This document shows, in pieces, positions 34,626-43,596 of a DNA stretch of 64,000 bases. The number at the start of each line of letters is the position of its first letter. Positions within the stretch are counted from its first letter, which is position 1. The stretch covers positions 2,877,715-2,941,714 of the forward strand of contig NZ_OY781873.1 of the NCBI RefSeq assembly GCF_963677075.1, in the 5' to 3' direction. The notes beneath the pieces are model-generated. The model worked only from the letters and a program-made list of their open reading frames with translations, was not told where the DNA came from and made no database searches. The DNA comes from an uncultured Sphaerochaeta sp. (lineage in GTDB: Bacteria > Spirochaetota > Spirochaetia > Sphaerochaetales > Sphaerochaetaceae). The position numbers and the translations under genes are program-made.

Positions 34626-35852
34626 ATGCAAACCATTACAATTAAAGGTGGCAAGGAGAAACAACTCTTACGTCACCATCCATGGGTCTTCAGCGGCGCT
34701 ATCGCAAATGACATATCCCTTCTAGAAACGGGAGTCTCCAGAGCAGAAACAGATGAAGGACAATTCATTGCATGGGGGTGGTATGACAAGGAAAGTCATA
34801 TTCCCCTCCGACTTCTCTCTTGGAACGAGAACCAAACTATAGATGAACGCTGGTGGAAGCAAACCATTGCCCAGAGTGTTCTACGCAGAAAGATGTTTTT
34901 CGAGGACAAGGCAGGGGCAACCACTACCTTCCGTATCATCTTCTCCGAGGCCGACTATCTGCCAGGCTTGGTGGTGGATGTATACGGCACCATGCTGAGA
35001 ATTATCATCAGCAGCCGTGTAGCTCATCACTTCCAGGATCTCATCGTGGAGACATTGGAATCACTGCTCAAGCCTTCCTTGATCATTCTGAATACAGACA
35101 GTGCTTTCGCCTCTGCAGAACACCTCAAGGAAACCCTGCTCTACTACCAGGATGGTCAATACTTCACTCCATCCAAGAAACTGGACCCTGTCCGTTTCCG
35201 TGAAGACAACCTCTACTATGAAGTTGCACCAGGAAAGGGGCAAAAAAGTGGATTCTATTGTGACCAACGGGAAAGTAGACGGGTTATCGAGCCGTACGCA
35301 AAGGATGCTGTAGTACTCGATGGATGCTCCTACACCGGTGCATTCACCCTCCACGCCCTGAGAGCAGGAGCAAAGCATGTCGATCTTCTGGACTCCAGTG
35401 AACAGGCCCTGAGACAAGCCTTGGTCCATATCCACATCAACCAGGACCTCAAGACCATTCCAGAGGGAAGCCGGGAGAAAGTGGAAATCACCCAGTGTGA
35501 TATCTTTGAACAGATGCGGCATATCGAGAAGGACCACTACGATCTCATGATTCTTGATCCTCCCAAGCTTGCCCAGACCAAGTCACAGGCAGAAGGAGCC
35601 CAGAAAGCCTACAAGGACCTGAATCGTCTTGCAATGCAGAAGATCAAGGACGGTGGCATCATAGCAACATTCTCCTGTAGCTCGGCCATCAGCGCAGAAC
35701 AGCTGCGTATGATTCTTGCCTGGAGTGCAAAGGATGCAATGGTCGAAATCCAGATTCTTCAGAAACTCGGTCAGGGACATGACCACCCGATCAGGATTTC
35801 CTTCCCGGAATCTGAATACCTCAATGGGTACCTGCTGAGGGTTATCCGCTAA
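34626..35852 (+). CDS. Class I SAM-dependent rRNA methyltransferase (RlmI-like)
   Basis: This 408-residue protein has an N-terminal PUA-like RNA-binding domain (LLRHHPWVFSGAI), a central domain, and a Rossmann methyltransferase with motif I VLDGCSYTGAFTLHALRAGA, the acidic DLLDSS and catalytic DPPKLAQTK. RlmI makes m5C in 23S rRNA, and this architecture (COG1092) is shared by RlmI and related enzymes. The ATG at 34626 begins the family's usual start; the frame is open further upstream but overlaps the promoter. Its 3' end overlaps the next gene on the other strand by four bases. Confidence 0.9.
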   Translation: MQTITIKGGKEKQLLRHHPWVFSGAIANDISLLETGVSRAETDEGQFIAWGWYDKESHIPLRLLSWNENQTIDERWWKQTIAQSVLRRKMFFEDKAGATTTFRIIFSEADYLPGLVVDVYGTMLRIIISSRVAHHFQDLIVETLESLLKPSLIILNTDSAFASAEHLKETLLYYQDGQYFTPSKKLDPVRFREDNLYYEVAPGKGQKSGFYCDQRESRRVIEPYAKDAVVLDGCSYTGAFTLHALRAGAKHVDLLDSSEQALRQALVHIHINQDLKTIPEGSREKVEITQCDIFEQMRHIEKDHYDLMILDPPKLAQTKSQAEGAQKAYKDLNRLAMQKIKDGGIIATFSCSSAISAEQLRMILAWSAKDAMVEIQILQKLGQGHDHPIRISFPESEYLNGYLLRVIR

Positions 35853-36487
35853 CTTGCAAGGGGGGTTGGGGTATCGTCAGGGTTGGTATCGTCCAGAGTG
35901 AGCATGTTTGCGAGAAATCGCAGCTGCTCAACCAGGGTTGAGACCATATCACTGAGGTACCCTACCTTGCCGTTGCCATCATCCAAGGAACGCAGTGCAT
36001 AACTATAGTCCTGCATCACCGGTACATCCTCATCCAAGATCAAGGAGGATGGCATGGTTTGTTCCACATTATACTTACATCGCCTGAACACTGCCCTTCC
36101 ATCCTTTCCTTGGTTGGAACAGGCTCCAAACAACCGACAGATAAGCGGTCTTGCTTGATAAACTGTACAGTGATACGGGGAGTCAGGGTTATAGAGGGGA
36201 CAAGGTCCACTGGTATTGCCCCTAGCACTATTCAGTGCCTCGATAAGGGTTTCATCTTTTTTGACAAAGAGAAGATATGCTGCAACCAATCGAGCTTCAC
36301 TCACGGTTATATCGGGCATAAAATGCTCGCAGCATGTCCCACATCCACTTCCACAAGCGATGTTATACTGTGTGCAGAAAACACTCGTCTGGTTTTCGAT
36401 AGTCGAATACAACTCGACCAAGCCAGCCATAGACTGGCCTACATACGTTCCTTCGAACGCAATCATGAGATCTTTAATGCTGTCCAT
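35849..36487 (-). CDS. YkgJ-family cysteine-cluster protein
   Basis: This 212-residue protein has the CxxxCxxCC metal-binding start (CGSGCGTCCEHF) near residue 45, then PCPLYNPDSPYHCTVYQARPLICRLFG, the pattern of the zinc- or iron-chelating YkgJ/UPF0153 family. The biochemical role of the family is not settled. The cysteine and histidine ligands seem complete. It is transcribed convergent with the RlmI-like gene and lies 54 bases after corA on the same strand. Confidence 0.82.
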   Translation of the reverse strand: MDSIKDLMIAFEGTYVGQSMAGLVELYSTIENQTSVFCTQYNIACGSGCGTCCEHFMPDITVSEARLVAAYLLFVKKDETLIEALNSARGNTSGPCPLYNPDSPYHCTVYQARPLICRLFGACSNQGKDGRAVFRRCKYNVEQTMPSSLILDEDVPVMQDYSYALRSLDDGNGKVGYLSDMVSTLVEQLRFLANMLTLDDTNPDDTPTPLAS

Positions 36488-36541
36488 CTGTGATGTACTC
36501 CCTAGAACGGAGCGGATATTACCATTACAGATGGCTATGAA

Positions 36542-37567
36542 TCAATCAGGAAGACCACGTTTTTTTCGTTTTTTCTTGCGATGTTCTTTCTCGGCCTGAC
36601 GAGATCCCTGAACCGAGCGCTGGACCAGCCGTGCATTCCTCCGGTCAGAGAGCGCCCAACCACCGATCAATGCACTGGTACCACAGAATGCCAGGATACC
36701 AATCCAGGCAAAAGGACTATGCATGTAAGGCAAGGCAATATTCATTCCATAGAATCCAGTGACAAACGTCGGGATCATCAAACTGATCGAAATGATGGTC
36801 AATCGTTTCATGATAACGTTCATATTGTTGCTGATGACCGAAGCAAATGCATCCATTGTGCCAGTCAGGATTGAGGAGTAAATATTCGCCATCTCGATGG
36901 CCTGCTTGTTGTCTGTAATGATATCCTCAAGAAAATCACGTTCTTCCTCACTCTCAAGACGGAAGTACGGGGTACGTTGCATTCGCTCCATCAATGCTTC
37001 ATTGGTTGTCAGGCTGGTGGAGAAATAGACCAAGGATTTCTGGATCTGCAGCAACTGGATCAGTTCATAGTTCATGATACTCTTGTGCAGTTGTTCCTCA
37101 ACCTGGGACTTTTGGCGGTTGATGTACTTGAGGAGCCGGATATAGACCATGACCGCACGGCCAAGAATGCTGATCACAAACCCTTCAGCTGTCTGAACGG
37201 GATATTGTCGGTAGCGGTTCTTTGCAAAATCTTCAAGTACGATACTATCACTCTGGCAGATGGTGATGACAGTATCACGAACCAGCACGATACCAAGCGG
37301 CACTGCATACTGGTTTATTCCCTTGCAATCATCGGCCAGGGCGGGCAGACGCATGATTAACGCAACATAGTCGTCTTCACGTTCAATGCGGGCCTGTTCG
37401 TCCTGGTCCATGATATCTGCGAGCAATTCACTGGAAATGGCATATTTCTCTTCGAGCTGGGTGATATCATCTCTGTTGATATCCCTTGCATCGACCCAAG
37501 TGTAGGGAGCCTCCTGGATGGGTTCTCCGGGAATCTGGCTCATAAGATTCTTTCTGATGGTGATCAT
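36542..37567 (-). CDS. corA: CorA-family magnesium/cobalt transporter
   Basis: This 341-residue protein has a cytoplasmic N-terminal domain and two C-terminal membrane helices, with the selectivity motif YGMNIALPYM at about residue 273 in the loop between them. CorA pentamers let Mg2+ into the cell. The tail is strongly basic (KKRKKRG). The ATG has GGAGG upstream at a spacing of four, and that site can pair with an upstream sequence in a hairpin (37569-37616). A 28-codon ORF with a strong ribosome-binding site precedes it, suggesting leader-controlled expression. Confidence 0.93.
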   Translation of the reverse strand: MITIRKNLMSQIPGEPIQEAPYTWVDARDINRDDITQLEEKYAISSELLADIMDQDEQARIEREDDYVALIMRLPALADDCKGINQYAVPLGIVLVRDTVITICQSDSIVLEDFAKNRYRQYPVQTAEGFVISILGRAVMVYIRLLKYINRQKSQVEEQLHKSIMNYELIQLLQIQKSLVYFSTSLTTNEALMERMQRTPYFRLESEEERDFLEDIITDNKQAIEMANIYSSILTGTMDAFASVISNNMNVIMKRLTIISISLMIPTFVTGFYGMNIALPYMHSPFAWIGILAFCGTSALIGGWALSDRRNARLVQRSVQGSRQAEKEHRKKKRKKRGLPD

Positions 37568-37568
37568 A

Positions 37569-37616
37569 CTTCCTCCATGGCTGTGTTTGCATCCATACCC
37601 AGCCCCTTGCAGGAAG
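37569..37616 (-). promoter_or_regulatory. Hairpin able to mask the corA ribosome-binding site
   Basis: On the minus strand CTTCCT (37616-37611) can pair with AGGAAG (37574-37569), which includes part of the corA GGAGG. GGCTG (37604-37600) and CAGCC (37583-37579) form an inner stem. The leader ORF stop is only seven bases before the left arm. Confidence 0.6.
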
Positions 37617-37623
37617 AATCTTG

Positions 37624-37710
37624 TTAATTCCGGTATTGGGGATAGGAGAATGCCGTTCGGGTGTTTCTAGGCAGGGGGTTTATACTGCCACCGTCGTCTA
37701 CTGTAGACAT
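37624..37710 (-). CDS. Putative 28-residue leader peptide upstream of corA
   Basis: ATG 37710 follows GAGGAGG at a spacing of five bases, one of the best ribosome-binding sites in the window. The frame codes MSTVDDGGSINPLPRN, then 12 more residues, and ends at TAA 56 bases before corA. It contains three proline codons, recalling the proline-dependent leaders mgtL and corL that sense Mg2+ in enterobacteria, though the sequence is unrelated. A ribosome ending here would open the hairpin over the corA start site. Translation and role are inference. Confidence 0.6.
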   Translation of the reverse strand: MSTVDDGGSINPLPRNTRTAFSYPQYRN

Positions 37711-37863
37711 GGGATCCTCCTCATAACAAGATGGCCTACCAGTCTGGCAAGCACCAAAGCAATACTACCACAATCAGTTTAGCCTAATAAAGGGGTTACC
37801 TGCATTTTTTCTCTCTTTTCGAAACAGTATAAACATTCTATACTCGCAACAAGGAGGGAAATG

Positions 37864-38415
37864 ATGGTTACAAGAGAAGAAGCAGACGCATTGCTGAGAA
37901 AATACAATCCTAACGAAGCGCTGGTGTATCATGCCTACTGTGTTGAGGAGACCATGCGAAGGTTCGCCAAGGAGTACGGATACGACGAGGAATATTGGTC
38001 GTTGGTAGGGCTCCTCCACGATATCGACTATGGTATGTTTCCTGATGAGCATTGCCAGAAAGCACCCGGGTTATTGAAGGAAATCGAATTGGACGATGCC
38101 TTTATCAGGGCAGTCTGCAGCCACGGATACGGTATCTGCTGCACCATAGAGCCTGAGCATTTCATGGAGAAGGTTCTCTACACCATTGATGAGTTGACCG
38201 GTTTGGTGTATGCAACAGCATTGATGAGACCTTCAAAGATGGAAGGGATGACGGTTAAATCGGTTAAGAAAAAATGGTCCAGCAAGGCCTTTGCCGCAGG
38301 AGTGAACCGGGATATCATTTCCCAAGGGGCTGAAAAGCTCGGCCTGGAGATGAATCACATCATTTCGCTTACCATAGAAGCGATGGCTGGTGCCTCCAGC
38401 AAGATAGGGCTTTAG
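37864..38415 (+). CDS. HD-domain hydrolase (HDIG type)
   Basis: This 183-residue protein has the HD metal-binding pattern: YHAYCVEETM, GLLHDIDYGMFPDEH and CSHGYG. The family (COG2316-like) comprises predicted metal-dependent phosphohydrolases acting on nucleotides; the substrate is unknown. ATG 37864 is preferred over 37861 because GGAGGG is then six bases away. It is divergent from the corA leader and convergent with the following gene, with a four-base overlap at the 3' end. Confidence 0.82.
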   Translation: MVTREEADALLRKYNPNEALVYHAYCVEETMRRFAKEYGYDEEYWSLVGLLHDIDYGMFPDEHCQKAPGLLKEIELDDAFIRAVCSHGYGICCTIEPEHFMEKVLYTIDELTGLVYATALMRPSKMEGMTVKSVKKKWSSKAFAAGVNRDIISQGAEKLGLEMNHIISLTIEAMAGASSKIGL

Positions 38416-39899
38416 GCGAGCGGCATCTGTTCAAGACGGACAATACCGCTCTTGTTCAGTACAACCGTGTAGTGGCTATAGATATCCAAGTCCTCTTTCT
38501 TTGAGTATTCACGTATGACCAGGTGCAGGTGATAGACACGTTCACTGTTGAGCTGATCCAGTTCATCTGCATCCGGGTCCATCCTGAAGACCACATCATT
38601 GGGATCATCCATCTCTTTGAGAAAATCATCGAGGCGTATCCTGGTAACCAAGGTGAAGTTATTCTCCCTGGGAAACCTATCCCTCGCCATTCCCTGTTTG
38701 GACAGCGGGTGCATGGCTAGGTCTCGTACATAATGGATGATGTCCTCCTTGGGAAGCATATCCATGAAGGGATTGTTCTTATCTTTACGTATCTCCTTCA
38801 CTGTTGAGGGAATCTCATCAGGAGTGGTAAACTTGAGCCTGATCCTGCTCGAGCATATCTTCTTATTGGTCTTTGGGGAAAGAAACGAGGAGATTTCATC
38901 TGCCATCATTTTTGGAAGCACCGCATTGAAGAAGAGCCTCAGCCATTCCTTGATACGATCCTTGAATACATAACCGATGATGACAATCAGTGCCCACTGG
39001 AAGGAGTTTCTTATGAATGTTTCTTCCGCAAATATGGTTGTCAGGGTTGCAAAGGCCATGGCAACGCCGGCCGCAATTCCTGCAAGGATCTCAGAAACCC
39101 GCTTTGGCCACCTGGAAATATTGGGGACGAGATAGAGACTGGATTGGGTCCATTTCTTTAACACCGCCTTTCTATACTGCACTGTCTCTGCATTGGTACT
39201 GCCACTTGGATACTTCATCTTGCTGCGGTACTCCATCTCATCCCGGGAGAACTGCATCAATTTTGCAAGTATCTGCTTATGCATCTCATCCCTCATCGGG
39301 GTAGAAGCCATATAGAGGTCAAGGGCATGTTTTTCACAGATCAGACTCGTGGCCTCATCCGTCCAGAGAAAGGCAAGCAGCAAGCGGCTCTCCTCGGCTA
39401 CTTTCTCCTGAATTGCAGAAATCATACCTCTGAGCACTTTGAGAAGCATTGAGGCATTCATATACCAGTTTGTCAATGTGGTATTCAGATCACTCTGCAT
39501 ACCAAGCTTCACCATATCCTTGCAATCCTTCAGACACGCCTTTGTCTCATGGCGTACTGAGTTTACTACGGTCTGCAATTCATGGATTACTTTCCGCTCA
39601 GGTACTGCATTCAGGTCAATCAGGAGATCCTTGGTGTACTGCTTGAGAATGGAAAGGGGGCTGAGCAAATTCTCGTCATCAAGCAACTCCTCAAGCGTTA
39701 TTTCAGGAGAGGAGTACCTTCCATGGCTCTGGAATTTGTGAAGAATTCGTTCTTCATTGTATGTAGAACGATTAACATACAATTGGGGAGGAGAAAACAG
39801 ATAATAGTGAATTTCCCGCTCATACTTCCTGGTCTCAGGGATCGGTAAGATGAGCTTCGTCTCCAAATGTCTGCTTGAATGTCTCCGTAAATCGATCAA
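38412..39899 (-). CDS. Large protein of unknown function with two central membrane helices
   Basis: I do not recognise this 495-residue protein. It has a charged, mostly helical N-terminal half, two hydrophobic helices at about residues 272-290 and 298-316 (ILAGIAAGVAMAFATL, then WALIVIIGYVF), and a C-terminal soluble domain of mixed structure. Both large domains should face the cytoplasm. The start codon is TTG 39899 with GGGAGGG upstream. It has its own promoter and lies just after pyrC on the same strand. Confidence 0.75.
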   Translation of the reverse strand: MIDLRRHSSRHLETKLILPIPETRKYEREIHYYLFSPPQLYVNRSTYNEERILHKFQSHGRYSSPEITLEELLDDENLLSPLSILKQYTKDLLIDLNAVPERKVIHELQTVVNSVRHETKACLKDCKDMVKLGMQSDLNTTLTNWYMNASMLLKVLRGMISAIQEKVAEESRLLLAFLWTDEATSLICEKHALDLYMASTPMRDEMHKQILAKLMQFSRDEMEYRSKMKYPSGSTNAETVQYRKAVLKKWTQSSLYLVPNISRWPKRVSEILAGIAAGVAMAFATLTTIFAEETFIRNSFQWALIVIIGYVFKDRIKEWLRLFFNAVLPKMMADEISSFLSPKTNKKICSSRIRLKFTTPDEIPSTVKEIRKDKNNPFMDMLPKEDIIHYVRDLAMHPLSKQGMARDRFPRENNFTLVTRIRLDDFLKEMDDPNDVVFRMDPDADELDQLNSERVYHLHLVIREYSKKEDLDIYSHYTVVLNKSGIVRLEQMPLA

Positions 39900-39919
39900 G
39901 GTTCCCTCCCGGTTGCACT

Positions 39920-39948
39920 AGTATACATGAGGGTTTATCCTAACGCAA
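39920..39948 (-). promoter_or_regulatory. Promoter of the unknown membrane protein gene
   Basis: On the minus strand TTGCGT (39948-39943), a 17-base spacer and TATACT (39925-39920). The -35 box overlaps the last codons of pyrC. Confidence 0.55.
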
Positions 39949-40986
39949 TCGTAAGTTTCGGTAACTGTCCCAAGGATACTCGGCAGCACTCTTGAGCGAA
40001 AGCGATTCCAGGTCATCATAGGCAGGGACAAAAACGTCTCGGATGGGGAGTTTGAACACCTCCTGCACCCGTCTACCCAACAACTGCTCCAACAAGGGTC
40101 TTGTTGCTCCTTGCTCGAGCAATCGCTTGACCAAGAGCAAAATCCCACTGAACCCAGGAATCCCACTTGCTCCTGCCTCTTTATCTTCAAGCGTATGTGG
40201 AGCATGATCACTCTCTATCCAGTCTACCCTTCCCTCCAACAGTGCAGCAAAGAGAGTACTACGCTCGGTTTCACTGCGAAGAGGAGGATTCATCTTGGCG
40301 TACAGCGTCCGCTCTTTTGCATCCTCACTGGAGAGAAGAGCATGATGAGGGGTGACCGCACAACTGACGCGAACTCCCTTCATCCTTGCTTTCTCGATTT
40401 CATGGAGGGCTTCAATACTGCTCAGATGACAGATATGAAGGTGTCCCTTGAAGCCTTCCTCCTGTGAAAATTGCAACTGGTCTGAGACACTTGCAACCTC
40501 TGCCTCTACTGGCCGTGCAAGGCTATGGGTGGAGAAATCAGCAGGATCATACAGCTCAGGATGCAACAAGGACTCTTTTTCACAATGCAGGGCAACAACC
40601 CCCTCGTAACCACACTCTTTCAGGGTATGATATACAAGAGACTGCTCCCTCTCCTGTATGAGCCCCATATTGCCGGTTGAATGACCTGCAAACAACTTAA
40701 GCCCCACTACCTGGGGAAAGAGCTCCTGTGCAATGGAGACCACTCGCCGAATCTGTTCGGCAGAAGACGTTACCCCCGCATACAGGTGATAGCGAACACC
40801 AAGACCACACTGTTCAGCATCCTGGAGACGCCTGAGAATACTTTCACGCTCAGTGAGGGCTGGTTGCGTATTAGGCATATCAAATACCTCATCTATCCCG
40901 CAAGCGAGCGCAACACCCAATCCATGGGAGAGCGTTTCTTTCTCGTTCTGACTCCAGTCACGGAGATGTACATGTGGGTCAATCAT
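39940..40986 (-). CDS. pyrC: Dihydroorotase
   Basis: This 348-residue amidohydrolase has metal ligands in MIDPHVHLRDW, FAGHSTGN, LHCEKES, HICHLSS and the catalytic ESDHAPHT. It closes carbamoyl aspartate to dihydroorotate. ATG 40986 is preferred over a TTG two codons upstream; it overlaps the pyrDK stop by eight bases. It is the last gene of the pyrBI-E-F-DK-C operon. The metal-site lysine of class I enzymes is not obvious, as in other class III-like forms. Confidence 0.92.
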   Translation of the reverse strand: MIDPHVHLRDWSQNEKETLSHGLGVALACGIDEVFDMPNTQPALTERESILRRLQDAEQCGLGVRYHLYAGVTSSAEQIRRVVSIAQELFPQVVGLKLFAGHSTGNMGLIQEREQSLVYHTLKECGYEGVVALHCEKESLLHPELYDPADFSTHSLARPVEAEVASVSDQLQFSQEEGFKGHLHICHLSSIEALHEIEKARMKGVRVSCAVTPHHALLSSEDAKERTLYAKMNPPLRSETERSTLFAALLEGRVDWIESDHAPHTLEDKEAGASGIPGFSGILLLVKRLLEQGATRPLLEQLLGRRVQEVFKLPIRDVFVPAYDDLESLSLKSAAEYPWDSYRNLRLR

Positions 40987-42709
40987 AGGCAATTAATTCA
41001 GGCGCCTCTTTCGCCAGATATTCGTACTGCATGAAGGTGCCCCAACGGCAAGTCAATCGGTCACCACAGGCACACTCTCCACACATCCCAATACCACAGA
41101 GCGTGGTTCTTTCCATCGATAAGTATAGATTATGCTCCTTGATTCCCCGAGCCAACAACTTGCGACAGGCGATAGCCATGAAAACCTCAGGACCTACCAG
41201 ATAACAGGCCTGCTCTTCTTCCAAAGGAATGCTGTCCAGAAGGTCCAGTACTCTTCCTGGTCTGCCATCATCAGCAATACAAGTGAATGATCCATAGGAT
41301 GAGAGATGCTCCTCAAGCAAGGCTTTTCCTTCCACACTCTCACTGGTTCCTACAAGAATACTCATTTCAGTTCCCTGGCTTTGCAACTGGTCGGCAAGAC
41401 TGGGAAGTACCGCCACCCCGGTACCACCACCCAACAAGAGTGCTTTTTTGGTCTTCTCATTGTTCAGTTGTGCACCGTAAAGTCCCCGTACATAGATATC
41501 ATCTCCGACCTGCAAGGCACAAAGCTCGGCTGAGAAAGGTCCCCGATTCTTGACAATGAAGGTCAATGGATCGTTATGAGCGACAGAGAAGGGTTTCTCC
41601 CCGATGGTTGGAATCCAAAGGAATGCAAATTGTCCCGCCTTGCAGTCAAGCGTGCCATCCAGTGTGATGATACGGGTATCCTTACCATACTGCTCACTCT
41701 TCACCACCTGATGTTTCTCATATGCCATCTGTCGGTCTTTGATGATATAGGAGGTAGATTGCTTTTTCGCAGGATCTTTTCCGCTTAGAATAGCCTCTGC
41801 CTCTCGTTTCACCGCAGCGAGGTATTCAGGCCATGCTTTCTGGTCGACAGTACCAAGGGCTGAACCGATACCGACTGCATCAGCACCACAGGCTATCAGT
41901 GCTGCAGCTTCCGTTCCACTGCTCACTCCACCCATACCGATAAGCGGCACATCATCGCCACAAGCTTCGCGAATCTCCCGAATGGCTGAAAGTGCTCGTT
42001 CATAGACATGATGCCCGCTGCTGCCACCCTTTCCTCCAAGCTTGTTCTGCAAGATGGGAAGTCCTGAACCTGGATCCTTGTGGACGATGGGGCCAACCGT
42101 ATTGATTGCAACCAGGCCATCGGCACCACTATCCACTACGGCCTTGGCTATCATGCCAATGTCATCAACATTTGGGGTAAGCTTCACAAACAAGGGCGCT
42201 TTGCACTCCTTGGTTGCTTCCTTGATCAATCGCACATAATCAGATGCAATATTCTGGTCACATCCAATTGACGCCCCATAGCCAACCGATGCATGAGGAC
42301 AGGAGAAGTTCAATTCCACCAGGTCTGCCACCTCATCAAAGGCTTTTACCAAGGTGATGAAATCTTCAACGCTGTTTGCCGAGAGCGATACATTCAGATA
42401 GCTGGAAAAGGAATGCTCTGCCCTGAGTTTCCTCAGTTCATACAGGGCCTGTTCCATCCCAGGGTTGCGTAACCCGACAGAGTTCCCAAAATTACCGACT
42501 GAGGTCTCACAGATCACCGGCTCACGGTTCCCTGGATTTACTTCCACCTGGAAACTCTTGGTGGTAATAATGCTGATAGCATGTACCTTCTCGTCAAAGT
42601 AAGTGATCAGTCTGGGTTTAGTGGAAGCAACACCACTGACAGTTCCCAACAGGACAGGAGCATCTGCATTGAGATGTCTCTTTGACAGGAGTTCCATCAC
42701 ATCCTTCAT
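40979..42709 (-). CDS. pyrDK: Fused dihydroorotate dehydrogenase PyrD-PyrK
   Basis: This 576-residue protein joins two enzymes that are normally separate. Residues 1 to about 310 are PyrD, a family 1 FMN enzyme with the catalytic cysteine in ELNFSCPHASVGYG and IGMGGVSSGTEAA. Residues from about 330 are PyrK: an FAD domain (KAGQFAFLWIP, GGGTGVAVLPSL) and a C-terminal [2Fe-2S] site, CGIGMCGECACGDRLTC. Together they oxidise dihydroorotate and pass electrons to NAD+. The order PyrD then PyrK in one chain is unusual. It overlaps pyrF by four bases (ATGA). Confidence 0.92.
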   Translation of the reverse strand: MKDVMELLSKRHLNADAPVLLGTVSGVASTKPRLITYFDEKVHAISIITTKSFQVEVNPGNREPVICETSVGNFGNSVGLRNPGMEQALYELRKLRAEHSFSSYLNVSLSANSVEDFITLVKAFDEVADLVELNFSCPHASVGYGASIGCDQNIASDYVRLIKEATKECKAPLFVKLTPNVDDIGMIAKAVVDSGADGLVAINTVGPIVHKDPGSGLPILQNKLGGKGGSSGHHVYERALSAIREIREACGDDVPLIGMGGVSSGTEAAALIACGADAVGIGSALGTVDQKAWPEYLAAVKREAEAILSGKDPAKKQSTSYIIKDRQMAYEKHQVVKSEQYGKDTRIITLDGTLDCKAGQFAFLWIPTIGEKPFSVAHNDPLTFIVKNRGPFSAELCALQVGDDIYVRGLYGAQLNNEKTKKALLLGGGTGVAVLPSLADQLQSQGTEMSILVGTSESVEGKALLEEHLSSYGSFTCIADDGRPGRVLDLLDSIPLEEEQACYLVGPEVFMAIACRKLLARGIKEHNLYLSMERTTLCGIGMCGECACGDRLTCRWGTFMQYEYLAKEAPELIAYD

Positions 42710-43584
42710 ACAGAGGTCTCCTCAAGCAGGGAGCGAAGGTTCTTCATGCACAAATCAAGCCAGTCTTCCGGTGCTGGGTTATTCTTCCATGGATGGGTCA
42801 GTGCACTGCTGCTGTTTATTCTGGCAAGCGCTACTGGGTACCCAGCCTTTTTCAGTATTGTCATAACCTCACTTGCAGAACCTCCTTGGCTTCCTACACC
42901 AGGGATAAGCAAGGGAACTGATTGGTCATGGTAAAAGGCAGCAATGTCCTCCAACTCCTGGAGATTGGTCGCCCCGACCACTGCTCCTACACTTCCTGTC
43001 TTCTGGTTATAGGCGACAATCTGGCTGGCTACCTCAAGGTAGAGAGAACGTTTTTTCTCATCTTCTTTCACAACAAGCAGATTTTGCAGGTCTCTCCCAC
43101 CAGGATTGCTGGTACGATTAAGCAGATATGCCCCTTTTTCAGGGAAACTGATGAAAGGCTCTACCGAGTCACTTCCCATATAAGGAGCAACGGTTACGGC
43201 ATCACTCTGCCACACGTCAAAGGCTTCCTTGGCATAGTTCATGCTGCTTCTGGCAATATCACCGCGCTTACTGTCAAGAATGACAGGAATTCCTGGGAAG
43301 AAACTCTCCAGCATATCCAGTACATCGGCAAGGGCAGAACTACCCGAGAAGTCTTCATCACGTGGATGGTCGAGGCACTGGTAGTAACCAAGATTCGGTT
43401 TGAACGCTGCAGGAACCAATCCAGCGAGGCTCATTCTCCGAAATAACTGTTGAAAGAAACTATTAAGGTCACTGCGAATATTCCCACTGGACACAGGAAG
43501 GGATTCAACAATGGGATCCAATCCCATGCAAGCAATATTTCCAGTTTTTCCAGCACTTTCTGCCAATAATGTTTGATAACTCAC
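42706..43584 (-). CDS. pyrF: Orotidine-5'-phosphate decarboxylase (long, PyrF type 2)
   Basis: This 292-residue protein has the catalytic DSKRGDIARSSMNYA motif, the NIACMGLDPI start and the VGATNLQELEDI and PGVGSQGG phosphate-binding segments of the long bacterial subfamily. It makes UMP from OMP, the last step of de novo pyrimidine synthesis. It lies 12 bases after pyrE and overlaps pyrDK by four. Confidence 0.94.
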   Translation of the reverse strand: MSYQTLLAESAGKTGNIACMGLDPIVESLPVSSGNIRSDLNSFFQQLFRRMSLAGLVPAAFKPNLGYYQCLDHPRDEDFSGSSALADVLDMLESFFPGIPVILDSKRGDIARSSMNYAKEAFDVWQSDAVTVAPYMGSDSVEPFISFPEKGAYLLNRTSNPGGRDLQNLLVVKEDEKKRSLYLEVASQIVAYNQKTGSVGAVVGATNLQELEDIAAFYHDQSVPLLIPGVGSQGGSASEVMTILKKAGYPVALARINSSSALTHPWKNNPAPEDWLDLCMKNLRSLLEETSV

Positions 43585-43596
43585 GCTTATCTCTCC

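Noticed and set aside
36542..37567. ZntB-type zinc transporter instead of CorA
   Set aside because: The YGMNIALPY motif and length fit CorA in general. ZntB cannot be fully excluded, but nothing in the sequence favours it.
37569..37860. M-box (magnesium) riboswitch upstream of corA
   Set aside because: I could not find the conserved M-box helices or loops. A short ORF and one local hairpin explain the region better.
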